From the NCBI GenBank assembly GCA_016286055.1, contig JAEERW010000001.1, positions 124,001 through 188,000 of the forward strand: DNA of 64,000 nt, written 5' to 3'. This document shows, piece by piece, positions 26,191-34,695 of this stretch. Below the pieces are notes generated by a model. It had not been told where the DNA came from, did no database searches, and saw nothing but the letters and a program-made list of their open reading frames with translations. The position numbers and the translations under genes are program-made. The DNA comes from Bacteroidales bacterium. GTDB taxonomy: Bacteria > Bacteroidota > Bacteroidia > Bacteroidales > UBA3824. The first letter of the stretch is position 1; each line of letters opens with the position of its first letter.

Positions 26191-26637
26191 GTGAAAGCTA
26201 AATTGTTATACATAGTCTTATTTTTTGGTTTAATGTTCTCAGGGTGTGGACATTCCGAAGAACCTATACCAGATGTCAGGGTCGATTTTTATATCTATTT
26301 GGGTCAGGCTCAGTTCGCTTCGTTGCAGAATCCGGGCGGATGGTGCTATGTAACAGGTGGTTATAATGGTATTTTTGTTTATAATTTCGACTGCTCCACT
26401 TATTATGCTTATGATCGTGCCTGTCCCGCTTCTCCTAAGCATACTGCCTTGATTTACAACGAACAAACTCACTGCCTTTTTCATTCCGACACGGTGAAAA
26501 ATTGCGATTCGCAATATAATGTGCTCTTACAGGGTGCTGTGCAGAGTGGCAGTTCCAAATATCCGCTTAAACGCTATTATGTAAGAAAAGACGGTGAAAA
26601 ACTGCATATCGTTAACGAAAGTTATTATTTAGACTAA
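26191..26637 (+). CDS. Lipoprotein with a Rieske-like fold but altered cluster ligands
   Basis: 148 aa with a GTG start; signal sequence and lipobox LMFSGC (Cys19) mark a lipoprotein. The pattern NPGGWCYVTGGYNGIFVYNF, FAYD-like YAYDRACPASP and KNCDSQYNVLLQGAVQ...PLKRYYV resembles the Bacteroidetes Rieske-domain lipoproteins. In true Rieske proteins the cluster is held by CxH and CxxH; here these read CPA and CDSQ, so both histidines are missing although both cysteines are kept. It therefore probably does not carry a normal [2Fe-2S] cluster. The next gene, an RNA methyltransferase, starts 6 bases after the stop. Confidence 0.62.
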   Translation: MKAKLLYIVLFFGLMFSGCGHSEEPIPDVRVDFYIYLGQAQFASLQNPGGWCYVTGGYNGIFVYNFDCSTYYAYDRACPASPKHTALIYNEQTHCLFHSDTVKNCDSQYNVLLQGAVQSGSSKYPLKRYYVRKDGEKLHIVNESYYLD

Positions 26638-26643
26638 AATATA

Positions 26644-27798
26644 ATGGAACTATTTGATATTACCGCAACTACATTTTTCGGACTGGAAAATGTGCTTAAA
26701 GACGAACTTGAAGCTCTTGGCGCTAAGGATATTTCGGTGCTCAATCGTGCCGTGATGTTTCGTGGCGACACTACGCTGCTATATAAGTGCAATCTCTGGC
26801 TCAGAACGGCGTTGAAGGTGCTTGTGCCTATCGCCAAGTTTAACGCCAACGACGAACGCGCCCTCTACAATCAGATTTACAAGATAGATTGGGAAAAATT
26901 TTTTACTGTTAACCAGACTTTTGCCATCGACCCTGTTACTAGCGGTACGGTGTTTACTCACAGTAAATACGCTTCGTTGAAGATGAAGGATGCTATTTGC
27001 GATTATTTTCGCGACCGCCGTGGCAAACGTCCCGATGTGGATACAGAATATCCCGACATTAGGTTCAACCTACATATCTACAACAGCGAATGTATAATTT
27101 CGCTCGACAGCACCGGCGTGCCAATGAGTAGGCGTGGATACAAGGCTCGTCAGACTTTTGCACCGCTCAACGAGGTGATGGCTGCAGGCATTTTAAAAAT
27201 TGCAGGTTGGGACGGTCAGCAAACCCTTCTCGATCCTATGTGCGGTTCGGGAACGTTCCCCATTGAGGCTTGCCTTATGGCTCGGAACATTGCTCCGGGC
27301 TGTTTTCGCAATTTCGCTTTTGAAAAATGGAACAATTACGACCACGAGATTTGGTCTGCCCTCAAAAAGGAGGCTAAGAATGCCGTAAAGCGCGATTCTA
27401 ACACCCGTATCATTGGTTACGATATTGACCCAGCTGCTCTTGATGCCGCTTCGCGCAATGCCAACAAGGCTGGCGTGGAAGATTTTATCGACTTTGACCG
27501 AATGGATTTCTTTAAAAACGAGGAGCCTTTCCGCAATATATTTGTAATAATGAATCCACCCTACGGCGAGCGACTAGAAGATGCTGCTGAAATGACAGAT
27601 TTCTACAAAAATATTGGCAACCGCCTGAAAGCTTCTTACACCGACAGCAAGGTGTGGGTGCTGAGCGGAAACCTCGGTGCGTTGAAAAATCTTGGACTTC
27701 ATCCTTCACGTAAGGTAAAACTATATAACGGCGCTATTGAATGTAAGTTAGAGTGCTTTGAACTTTACAGCGGAAGCCGTAAGCGTCAGCAAAACTAA
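26644..27798 (+). CDS. THUMP-domain RNA guanine methyltransferase (RlmL-like)
   Basis: 384 aa. An N-terminal ferredoxin-like/THUMP region (about 1-160; ITATTFFGLENVLKDELEALGA, FAIDPVTSG) is followed by a UPF0020-type methyltransferase domain (RRGYKARQTFAPLNEVMAAGIL, LLDPMCGSGTFPIEACLMARNIAPG, IIGYDIDPAALDAASRNANKAG). The catalytic motif IMNPPYGERL (NPPY) lies near residue 302. This is the layout of the RlmL half of E. coli RlmKL, which makes m2G2445 in 23S rRNA, but the exact target here is inferred. Its stop overlaps the converging dxr stop by 4 bases. Confidence 0.9.
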   Translation: MELFDITATTFFGLENVLKDELEALGAKDISVLNRAVMFRGDTTLLYKCNLWLRTALKVLVPIAKFNANDERALYNQIYKIDWEKFFTVNQTFAIDPVTSGTVFTHSKYASLKMKDAICDYFRDRRGKRPDVDTEYPDIRFNLHIYNSECIISLDSTGVPMSRRGYKARQTFAPLNEVMAAGILKIAGWDGQQTLLDPMCGSGTFPIEACLMARNIAPGCFRNFAFEKWNNYDHEIWSALKKEAKNAVKRDSNTRIIGYDIDPAALDAASRNANKAGVEDFIDFDRMDFFKNEEPFRNIFVIMNPPYGERLEDAAEMTDFYKNIGNRLKASYTDSKVWVLSGNLGALKNLGLHPSRKVKLYNGAIECKLECFELYSGSRKRQQN

Positions 27799-28943
27799 CC
27801 AAGATTTTCAGCAATTCTTACTGCCTCGGCGTGTGTGTCAATAATGTCGTCGAGAGTGGGTTCGGCTATGAACGGTGTTTTCTGCATAGTGGTTTCTATG
27901 AGGTCCGACATCTCTAAGAATCCTATTTTGTCTTGAAGAAAACGCTTAACAGCCACTTCGTTGGCGGCGTTCATGGCGCACGCTAAGTTGCCTCCTTGTT
28001 TGGCAGCGTGAATTGCGAGCGCAAGGTTTCTGAATACGTTGAGGTCGGGTTTCTCGAATGACAGGTTTTTTAGCAAGAAGAAATCCACACGAGGAAAGGT
28101 GCTTTTGAGCCTTTCGGGATAGCCTATGGCAAATTGTATGGGCAAGCGCATGTCGGGCACTCCGAGCTGAAATTTAACCGAGCCATCTACAAATTGCACG
28201 CCCGAATGTACTATGCTCTGTGGATGTACTAACACTTCTATCTTGTCGACAGGTACATTGAAAAGGTGCATAGCTTCAATTGTTTCCAATCCTTTGTTCA
28301 TCAACGAAGCCGAGTCGATGGTAACTTTTGCGCCCATGTTCCAATTAGGGTGTTTCAATGCCTGCTCTTTTTTAACTTTGGCAAGAAACTCGTGGTTTTT
28401 GCCACGGAATGGACCTCCCGACGCGGTGAGGAGAATTTTTTCCACCTCGTTGTCGCCTTCGCCCACAAGCGACTGGAATATGGCCGAATGTTCGCTGTCG
28501 ACAGGTAGGATAGGTACATGGTTTTCCAAAGCCTCGCGGATAACGATGCTGCCCGCAGCCACGAGGGTTTCCTTGTTGGCAAGTGCTATTGGCTTTTTGT
28601 GGCGGATGGCGTTTACTGTGGGTATAAGTCCCGAATAGCCTACCATAGCAGCCACCACCATATCAACGGTGTCGAACTCTACAACGTCGGAAATCGACTT
28701 GCTGCCGGTGAACACCTTTACAGGATAATCTTTGAGGGCTTCTTTTGTAGATGTATAAAATGATTCGTTGGCAATCACTACGGCGTTTGGCAGATATTTT
28801 ATAGCTTGCTGTACTAATAGTTCCCAATTAGAACCAGCTGTAAGTATCTCTACCTCAAATTTATCGGGATTACGTTCTATAACATCGAGGGTCTGCGTGC
28901 CAATGCTGCCCGTAGAACCCAAAATAGCTATTTTTCGTTTCAT
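27795..28943 (-). CDS. dxr: 1-deoxy-D-xylulose 5-phosphate reductoisomerase
   Basis: Dxr (IspC) commits DXP to the MEP isoprenoid pathway. 382 aa: NADPH-binding ILGSTGSIGTQTLDV at the N-terminus, ALANKETLVAAG near 121, metal/substrate ligands in PVDSEHSAIFQ near 147 and LTASGGPF near 172, WNMGAKVTIDSASLMNKGLE near 197, and C-terminal AANEVAVKRFL. Its start overlaps the stop of the M23 peptidase gene by 4 bases. ispD, a later enzyme of the same pathway, is at the left end of the window. Confidence 0.97.
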   Translation of the reverse strand: MKRKIAILGSTGSIGTQTLDVIERNPDKFEVEILTAGSNWELLVQQAIKYLPNAVVIANESFYTSTKEALKDYPVKVFTGSKSISDVVEFDTVDMVVAAMVGYSGLIPTVNAIRHKKPIALANKETLVAAGSIVIREALENHVPILPVDSEHSAIFQSLVGEGDNEVEKILLTASGGPFRGKNHEFLAKVKKEQALKHPNWNMGAKVTIDSASLMNKGLETIEAMHLFNVPVDKIEVLVHPQSIVHSGVQFVDGSVKFQLGVPDMRLPIQFAIGYPERLKSTFPRVDFFLLKNLSFEKPDLNVFRNLALAIHAAKQGGNLACAMNAANEVAVKRFLQDKIGFLEMSDLIETTMQKTPFIAEPTLDDIIDTHAEAVRIAENLG

Positions 28944-29791
28944 TGTGGGAAGATTAAATAGTCCTCAGGATTAACGGGTACTCCGTCGTGCCAAATTTCA
29001 AAGTGGAGGTGGGTGCCAGAGGTGAACTCGCCCGAGTTGCCGATAATAGCAATCGGATCACCTGCCTGAACCTTGTCGCCAGCATTTTTCAACAGTACAG
29101 AGTTGTGTTTGTATACCGAAATGAGGTTGTCGTCGTGCTGAATTTGAATTGTATTGCCTGTTTCAATAGTCCAAGTGGCAAGAATCACAGTGCCAGAGAG
29201 AGTTGCGAGTATGGGTTCGTCTTCTTTGGCGGCAATGTCGATTCCCCAGTGCTTAATTTCAGGGTTGAATTTCGATGTGAGAGTGCCATGGACAGGCATA
29301 AAGAAATTGCGCCGTTTGTATTTTTCTTTTCCTGAGGAATTGATGAGTGCGAGGGTCTGCTGAGTTTCTTCTTCGATAAGGATGCGCACAATGCTGTCGT
29401 GTTTTGATTTAGTAAAGTCGGCATGCTGACGTTCGATGGTAGTGGTGTCTTCCTTTTCGTCGTATTCATCAAAATTGCGTCCATTCATTATGTTTCTAAT
29501 CTTGGAGAAATACTCCTGACGTTGCAAAAGCACAGTGCTAATGCTGTCCATGCGCTTAGCGTTGGTAGTGAGCGCCCATTTCATATCCTCGTCGTCTTGC
29601 TTGGGTAGAAACGAGTTTAGCGGTGTGTAGATAAACAGTATCGCTGTCAGCAACGCTATCACAATTATTAATGCACCTGCATATGCCACCATATTGAGCA
29701 TGTTTACTCTAAACGATGTGGTTTCGTGCAAGGTGGTTTCGTTGTAAAGAATTATCTTGTAACTGTCCCGTTGTTTTTTTTCTTTTGCCAT
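28940..29791 (-). CDS. M23-family membrane-anchored peptidase
   Basis: 283 aa from the ATG at 29791 (MAKEKKQRDS); a longer frame begins with TTG. One transmembrane helix (about 36-58) follows a short cytosolic tail, then a coiled-coil region and a LytM/M23 domain (about 170-280). Zinc ligands are present: HWGID (HxxxD) and HLHFE, so it should be an active endopeptidase rather than a degenerate activator. Such proteins cut peptidoglycan cross-bridges during growth or division. It is translationally coupled to dxr. Confidence 0.88.
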   Translation of the reverse strand: MAKEKKQRDSYKIILYNETTLHETTSFRVNMLNMVAYAGALIIVIALLTAILFIYTPLNSFLPKQDDEDMKWALTTNAKRMDSISTVLLQRQEYFSKIRNIMNGRNFDEYDEKEDTTTIERQHADFTKSKHDSIVRILIEEETQQTLALINSSGKEKYKRRNFFMPVHGTLTSKFNPEIKHWGIDIAAKEDEPILATLSGTVILATWTIETGNTIQIQHDDNLISVYKHNSVLLKNAGDKVQAGDPIAIIGNSGEFTSGTHLHFEIWHDGVPVNPEDYLIFPQ

Positions 29792-29869
29792 TTTGTCCTT
29801 GTATTTGTTCGGCAAAGATAGTTAAAAAATTACTAATCGACAATATAAAAAATGCTAAATCAGTTTCTG

Positions 29870-30997
29870 CTATTTAACCTCTTCGTTTAAATAATTGTTG
29901 TAACTTGTTGCTATGCCGTCGTTTAATTCAATACTATATTTCCAACCGAGTTTTTCAAGTTTGGATACGTCCAATAGTTTTTGGGGTGTTCCGTTGGGTT
30001 TGTCGGAGTTCCAAACAACTTTTCCGGTGAATCCCACAGTTTTTTGCACCATCGACGCCAGTTCGGCAATAGTGAGGTCTTTGCCGGTGCCTATATTAAT
30101 ATGTGTGTTGCGCACTTCGGTTTTGGTGTAAGGAACGCTGAAGTCTTTGATATTGAACTGTTTGTTGAGGATGTCGCTAAAATCAACGTTTTCCATAAGA
30201 AATACGCATGCTTCGCCGAGGTCTTGCGAGTGGAGAAACTCTCTGCGTGGCGATCCGTCGCCCCAAAGCTCCACAGTGGCGTTGCTGCCAGTGCCTGAGA
30301 TGCCGTATTTTTTGATTATTTCTAACTGACGGGGTAGGGGAGACGCTCCGCTTACGCCTTCTATTGGTCGGCGGTCGAGGTCTCTCTTGATGGCTTCCAT
30401 ATTGTTGTGTTCCAAGCATTTGGCAAGGTGAAACTTGCGTATCATTGCGGGCAATACGTGCGAAGTTTCAAGATTATAGTTGTCGTTGGGTCCGTAAAGG
30501 TTGGTTGGCATAACGGAGATAAAGTTGGTGCCGTATTGCAGGTTGTAGCTTTCGCAGAGCTTTATGCCGGCTATCTTGCTTAGTGCGTATGGCTCGTTGG
30601 TGTATTCGAGTTCGGATGTGAGCAAAACATCTTCGGTCATGGGTTGCGGAGGATTTTTTGGATAGATGCAGCTTGATCCGAGGAAGAGCAGTTTTTTAGC
30701 TCCATATTTGTATGCCGAATTGATGATGTTGGTCTCTATCATTAGGTTCTGATAGATAAAGTCGGCGCGGTAAGTGAGGTTTGCAATTATGCCACCCACG
30801 TGTGCAGCCGATTGAAACACATATTCTGGGCGTTCTTTCTCAAAAAACGCCTCCACAGTTTTGGTGTCGATTAAATCGTATTGAGCGTGCGGGGTGAATA
30901 CGAGATTATTGTATCCACGTTTGCGAAGTGCCGCTGTGATAGCGCTGCCTACCAATCCTCTGTTGCCGGCAACGTATATTTTGCTGTCTTTTTCCAT
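29870..30997 (-). CDS. fcl: GDP-L-fucose synthase
   Basis: Fcl (WcaG) epimerises and reduces GDP-4-keto-6-deoxymannose to GDP-L-fucose. 375 aa, slightly long for the family. VAGNRGLVGSAITAAL is the NADP-binding loop; SSCIYPK near residue 108 and YALSKIAGIKLC near 137 supply Ser and the Tyr-x3-Lys pair. Its ATG overlaps the gmd stop by one base, so the two enzymes of the pathway are coupled. In Bacteroidetes GDP-fucose feeds surface polysaccharide and protein O-glycosylation. Confidence 0.95.
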   Translation of the reverse strand: MEKDSKIYVAGNRGLVGSAITAALRKRGYNNLVFTPHAQYDLIDTKTVEAFFEKERPEYVFQSAAHVGGIIANLTYRADFIYQNLMIETNIINSAYKYGAKKLLFLGSSCIYPKNPPQPMTEDVLLTSELEYTNEPYALSKIAGIKLCESYNLQYGTNFISVMPTNLYGPNDNYNLETSHVLPAMIRKFHLAKCLEHNNMEAIKRDLDRRPIEGVSGASPLPRQLEIIKKYGISGTGSNATVELWGDGSPRREFLHSQDLGEACVFLMENVDFSDILNKQFNIKDFSVPYTKTEVRNTHINIGTGKDLTIAELASMVQKTVGFTGKVVWNSDKPNGTPQKLLDVSKLEKLGWKYSIELNDGIATSYNNYLNEEVK

Positions 30998-32130
30998 TAT
31001 TCAAAATAATTAAGTGTTTTGAAACCGCCTTCGTGCAGATAACGGTCTTTTTTCATAAGTTTGAGGTCGGAGTTTACCATTTCGGCGCATAGTTTCTGTA
31101 GGTCGTATTCTGGTTGCCACCCAAGTTCGGTGCGGGCTTTAGTGCTGTCGCCTATCAATAAATCCACCTCGGTGGGACGGAAATAGCGGGGATCTACCTT
31201 TACTACCACATCTCCAAGGTGCACATGCTGCTTGATGTCTCTGAATTTAGGGTCGTCGCTGATAGAGTCTACAACGCCTATTTCGTCAACGCCTACACCT
31301 TTAAATATTATATTTACTCCAGTTTCGGCAAAAGCCATCCTCACAAATTCGCGCACTTCGGTGGTAACACCAGTAGCAATAACAAAATCGTCGGGTTTGG
31401 TGTGCTGGAGAATCATCCACATGGCTTTAACGTAATCTTTGGCGTGTCCCCAATCGCGTTTTGAACTCATATTGCCCAGATACAGTTCCTTTTGCATTCC
31501 AAGTGCAATACGTGCAACGGCGCGGGTAATTTTGCGTGTTACAAAAGTTTCGCCTCTTATGGGCGACTCGTGGTTGAAGAGTATTCCGTTTGAAGCAAAA
31601 ATATTGTAAGCCTCGCGGTAGTTTACCATTATCCAATATGCGTAGAGTTTGGCTACTGCGTATGGCGAGCGGGGATAGAATGGAGTCTTCTCGTTTTGAG
31701 GAACGGATTGCACTTTGCCAAAAAGCTCAGATGTGGAGGCTTGGTAAATGCGTGTGTGGTTTTCCAATCCGAGTATGCGTATGGCTTCTAACAATCGTAG
31801 TGTGCCGATTCCATCCGCATTGGCTGTGTATTCTGGGGTGTCGAAACTTACAGCCACGTGGCTCATGGCGGCAAGATTGTATATTTCATCGGGTTGAACC
31901 TCTTGGACTATGCGAATAAGGTTGGTGCTGTCGGTAAGGTCGCCGTAGTGCAACTTGAACATGCGGTTCTCCTCGTGGGGGTCTTGGTATAGGTGGTCGA
32001 TGCGGTCGGTGTTGAAAAGCGAACTGCGCCGTTTTACACCGTGAACCATATATCCTTTTTTTAGCAGGAACTCGGCCAAATATGCACCGTCTTGTCCTGT
32101 AATGCCTGTTATTAATGCGGTTTTTTTCAT
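30997..32130 (-). CDS. gmd: GDP-mannose 4,6-dehydratase
   Basis: Gmd makes GDP-4-keto-6-deoxymannose, the substrate of the next gene fcl. The ATG at 32130 ([23 protein letters not shown]) gives 377 aa; the upstream extension begins inside the promoter region. [12 protein letters not shown] is the NADP motif, [14 protein letters not shown] near 127 and [15 protein letters not shown] near 151 hold the catalytic Thr/Ser, Tyr and Lys, and [19 protein letters not shown] is characteristic. It diverges from ftsX. Confidence 0.96.
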   Translation of the reverse strand: MKKTALITGITGQDGAYLAEFLLKKGYMVHGVKRRSSLFNTDRIDHLYQDPHEENRMFKLHYGDLTDSTNLIRIVQEVQPDEIYNLAAMSHVAVSFDTPEYTANADGIGTLRLLEAIRILGLENHTRIYQASTSELFGKVQSVPQNEKTPFYPRSPYAVAKLYAYWIMVNYREAYNIFASNGILFNHESPIRGETFVTRKITRAVARIALGMQKELYLGNMSSKRDWGHAKDYVKAMWMILQHTKPDDFVIATGVTTEVREFVRMAFAETGVNIIFKGVGVDEIGVVDSISDDPKFRDIKQHVHLGDVVVKVDPRYFRPTEVDLLIGDSTKARTELGWQPEYDLQKLCAEMVNSDLKLMKKDRYLHEGGFKTLNYFE

Positions 32131-32156
32131 TGTTCCAAAAAAAAATAATTTTGTTG

Positions 32157-32164
32157 CAAATTTA
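32157..32164 (-). promoter_or_regulatory. Probable -7 element of the gmd-fcl operon
   Basis: On the minus strand TAAATTTG, a full TAnnTTTG match 27 bases from the gmd ATG. A TTTG lies 23 bases further upstream, a somewhat long spacing. Confidence 0.45.
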
Positions 32165-32200
32165 TACAAATAAATAATTCGTAAAAACAAATAGAGTGCT

Positions 32201-32208
32201 TATATTTG
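32201..32208 (+). promoter_or_regulatory. Probable -7 element of ftsX-fabG
   Basis: TATATTTG with TTCG (one mismatch from TTTG) 19 bases upstream at 32178-32181. It places transcription start near 32215 and so supports the ftsX ATG at 32262 rather than an earlier GTG. Confidence 0.5.
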
Positions 32209-32261
32209 CAACAAAAAGGAAAAGCAAATCTACGTCAAGAAAAAGTACAAGAAAAACAACA

Positions 32262-33152
32262 ATGGAACAAACAGAAACTATGCGCCCAACGGTGAGCAAA
32301 TTCTACCGGCGCAAATTATTGATGTCCACATTTTCTACCACGCTGTGTATAGCGTTGGTGCTCTATATGTCGGGACTGTTTTTTATGTTAATATTTAACA
32401 CACAGCATATCAGTGATATGTTTCGCAGCAACATTAAACTTACAATCACACTCAACGACAACAGCAGCCTTGCCTCTATCGAGATGTTTCGCAAGCAGTT
32501 GGCAACATATCCGTTTGTGCGTGAGAGCAAGTTTATTTCAAAGGATGTGGCAGCCGACGAACTCAAAGAAGAGCTCGGTGAAGACTTTGTGGCTTTGCTC
32601 GACGGCAATAACCCGTTGATGTCGCGTATCGAGGTTAAACTCAACAGCGAGTATGCCACTCTCGACAGCATCAAGTCGCTATCGCGCCACCTCAAAACAA
32701 ATAATGTGGTAGACGAGGTTAATTTCCCGCACAATGTCTGGCGCAATTCTACTTCGGTATTGAACAAAGTTTCCACCATTGTGTTTACTCTTAGTTTGGT
32801 GCTGCTTGTGATCACCATCATCTTTATTAGCAATACGGTAAGGTTGCAGATGTCGGGCAATAGGTTTGATATCCGCACTGCAAAACTTATTGGCGCATCT
32901 ACTTGGACTATTACCAAGCCATATTTAAAGCGTGCGCTTATTCAGTCGGTGGTGGCAATTGTGCTATCTACCGTAGGCCTTACTCTTACCGTTAAATTTA
33001 TCGAGAAGATTGTAGACGGCGTTGTAACTATCTCTGCGTTTCCAACAACACTCATGGTAATGGCTGTGGCAGGTTTTGCTATCAGTTTGCTTACCACTTG
33101 GTATTATTCGCGCAAGTATATGCTCGCCGATGAGGACGAACTTTATTATTAA
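32262..33152 (+). CDS. ftsX: Cell division protein FtsX
   Basis: FtsX is the membrane partner of FtsE and activates septal peptidoglycan hydrolases. The ATG at 32262 gives 296 aa (MEQTETMRPTVSKFYRRKL). Topology is one N-terminal helix (about 27-50), a periplasmic domain (about 55-160) and three C-terminal helices, with NTVRLQMSGNRFDIRTAKLIGAS as the family-specific cytoplasmic segment. fabG begins 12 bases after its stop. In Bacteroidetes ftsX is usually followed by a DUF3098 gene; here that gene is found at 43.8 kb instead, which bears on the rearrangement discussed in the findings. Confidence 0.93.
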   Translation: MEQTETMRPTVSKFYRRKLLMSTFSTTLCIALVLYMSGLFFMLIFNTQHISDMFRSNIKLTITLNDNSSLASIEMFRKQLATYPFVRESKFISKDVAADELKEELGEDFVALLDGNNPLMSRIEVKLNSEYATLDSIKSLSRHLKTNNVVDEVNFPHNVWRNSTSVLNKVSTIVFTLSLVLLVITIIFISNTVRLQMSGNRFDIRTAKLIGASTWTITKPYLKRALIQSVVAIVLSTVGLTLTVKFIEKIVDGVVTISAFPTTLMVMAVAGFAISLLTTWYYSRKYMLADEDELYY

Positions 33153-33164
33153 CATCATAACAAT

Positions 33165-33893
33165 ATGAAATACGCATTAGTAACAGGAGGAAGCCGCGGA
33201 CTTGGACGCGCTATCTGTGTTAAACTCGCAAGCCAAGGATTCAAGGTGCTTATCAACTATGTATCTAACGAGGCAAAAGCCAAAGAAACTCTTGAACTTA
33301 CAAAACAAGCAGGTCAAGAGGGTGAACTCATCAAGTTTGACGTAGCCAACTACGAAGAGACCACTGCCGCTATTGAGCAATGGCTCAACGACAACAAGGG
33401 CGAATATATCGACGTGCTTGTAAACAACGCCGGTATCCGTAAAGACAACCTCTTGCCCCTTATGCCCAAAGAAGACTGGGCTGCCGTTACCACAATCACT
33501 ATCAACGGTTTCTACAACGTTACCCGCTCTGTTCTGCCTAAGATGGTGCGCAAAAAGCACGGAAGAATTATCAATATGGCATCTGTTTCGGGCATAATAG
33601 GGTTGCCCGGACAAACCAACTACTCGGCTTCAAAAGGCGCAATTATTGCCGCTACCAAAGCCCTCTCAAAAGAAGTTGGCAGAAAAAATATTACAGTAAA
33701 CGCTATTGCTCCGGGATTTATCCGTACAGACATGACCGAAGGACTTCCTGAGGAAGAACTCGTTAAGACTATTTCGCTCGGACGTTTTGGCGAGGCCGAA
33801 GAAGTTGCTGATTTGGTTTCGTTCCTTGCTTCCGACTCGGCAGCATACATTACCGGCGAGTGCATCGCTATCACCGGCGGTTTGATGGGTTAA
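33165..33893 (+). CDS. fabG: 3-oxoacyl-ACP reductase, aryl-polyene/flexirubin-cluster type
   Basis: Short-chain dehydrogenase of 242 aa. VTGGSRGLGRAI is the NADP loop, NNAGIRKDNL near 86, Ser of MASVSGIIG and Tyr-x3-Lys in NYSASKGA near 150 make the catalytic set. INYVSNEAKAKETLEL and VNNAGIRKDNLLPLM are features I associate with the FabG-like ketoreductases (ApeQ type) of aryl-polyene and flexirubin gene clusters rather than with housekeeping FabG. It follows ftsX by 12 bases. It is therefore a candidate for the missing ketoreductase of the ACP/ketosynthase cluster at 44-51 kb. Confidence 0.85.
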   Translation: MKYALVTGGSRGLGRAICVKLASQGFKVLINYVSNEAKAKETLELTKQAGQEGELIKFDVANYEETTAAIEQWLNDNKGEYIDVLVNNAGIRKDNLLPLMPKEDWAAVTTITINGFYNVTRSVLPKMVRKKHGRIINMASVSGIIGLPGQTNYSASKGAIIAATKALSKEVGRKNITVNAIAPGFIRTDMTEGLPEEELVKTISLGRFGEAEEVADLVSFLASDSAAYITGECIAITGGLMG

Positions 33894-33917
33894 AAATTTT
33901 TTACCAATCTTATAGTA

Positions 33918-33949
33918 AGCAAACACCACAAGGTGTTTGCTTTTTTTTT
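33918..33949 (+). terminator. Intrinsic terminator after fabG
   Basis: AGCAAACACC / GGTGTTTGCT 10-bp stem with a 4-base loop, followed by nine T's. Confidence 0.88.
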
Positions 33950-34448
33950 AAAATTTGGCTGCCAAATCGTTTTGAGTGTTAAGCGAAATGTTGTCAACGG
34001 CGGTTTGGTCTGTGATTTCAAATCCATCGCAGAAATATTTGTACACCTTGCCATCAATGTAGTAGGCGCTTTCCAAATACGATGAGTCCACATCTAAAAA
34101 CACATTCCTGTTCATAAATACAGGCCGCGACGAACGAATGTAATAGTCGGTGTTGCGTCCCGAACTATCAAGAATCGACACCTTTACCACGTCGCCGTTG
34201 AGCGTGCAAATTACAGCATATCCATTTTCTATCTGGGTACGCTTAAAATCAAACATGTCGCCACTTTCGCGTATAGTGTTGACATATTGATCGATAGTGT
34301 CGATAAGAGCTGCTTCGTCGGTGACGGCAGATGTGGTTTCTGCTTCTGGCACTTGCGCATTTTGCCCTGTATGTTGGCCAGAATTTCGGCAACCTTGCAT
34401 AGTTAAAAGCATGATTAATGCGGTTGCTATTATGTTTAATTTTTCCAT
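33948..34448 (-). CDS. Putative lipoprotein of unknown function
   Basis: 166 aa with a signal sequence and lipobox (LLTMQGC, Cys20), then a Gln/Thr/Glu-rich linker and a globular part (about 45-160) with alternating strands (YAVICTLNGDVVKVSILD, SAYYIDGKVYKYFCDGFEI). No family recognised. Its stop lies in the T-run of the fabG terminator, so the hairpin probably ends transcription from both sides. It diverges from hom across an AT-rich gap. Confidence 0.6.
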   Translation of the reverse strand: MEKLNIIATALIMLLTMQGCRNSGQHTGQNAQVPEAETTSAVTDEAALIDTIDQYVNTIRESGDMFDFKRTQIENGYAVICTLNGDVVKVSILDSSGRNTDYYIRSSRPVFMNRNVFLDVDSSYLESAYYIDGKVYKYFCDGFEITDQTAVDNISLNTQNDLAAKF

Positions 34449-34695
34449 GACGGTTGTGAGTTTGAGTAGCAGTTGTATTTATTAAATATGCAATTGTTTG
34501 ATAAATAATTCAATTCTCCTATATCTGAGCTTGTACATTTTGACACTGCAATATACAAATAATAAAATAAACTACAAATTTTTTTTAAAAAAAATTATAT
34601 TAGTATTTAATTAAAAAAAACTTTGCTCAAAACAGTTTATAATCCAAAAAATCTTAGTAAATTGCACCAAATTTTTATAAGTATATCATTTACAC
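34449..34695. other. AT-rich intergenic region before hom
   Basis: About 247 bases, very A/T rich, with no credible frame. It must hold the promoters of hom and of the divergent lipoprotein gene, but I find no full TAnnTTTG match for hom (nearest TACATTTTG near 34533, one base too long). I found no riboswitch pattern like that of metK. Confidence 0.4.

Noticed and set aside
34449..34695. A second SAM riboswitch upstream of hom
   Set aside because: I looked for GCTAAA and TTGCAA elements in the leader and found neither in the right arrangement.
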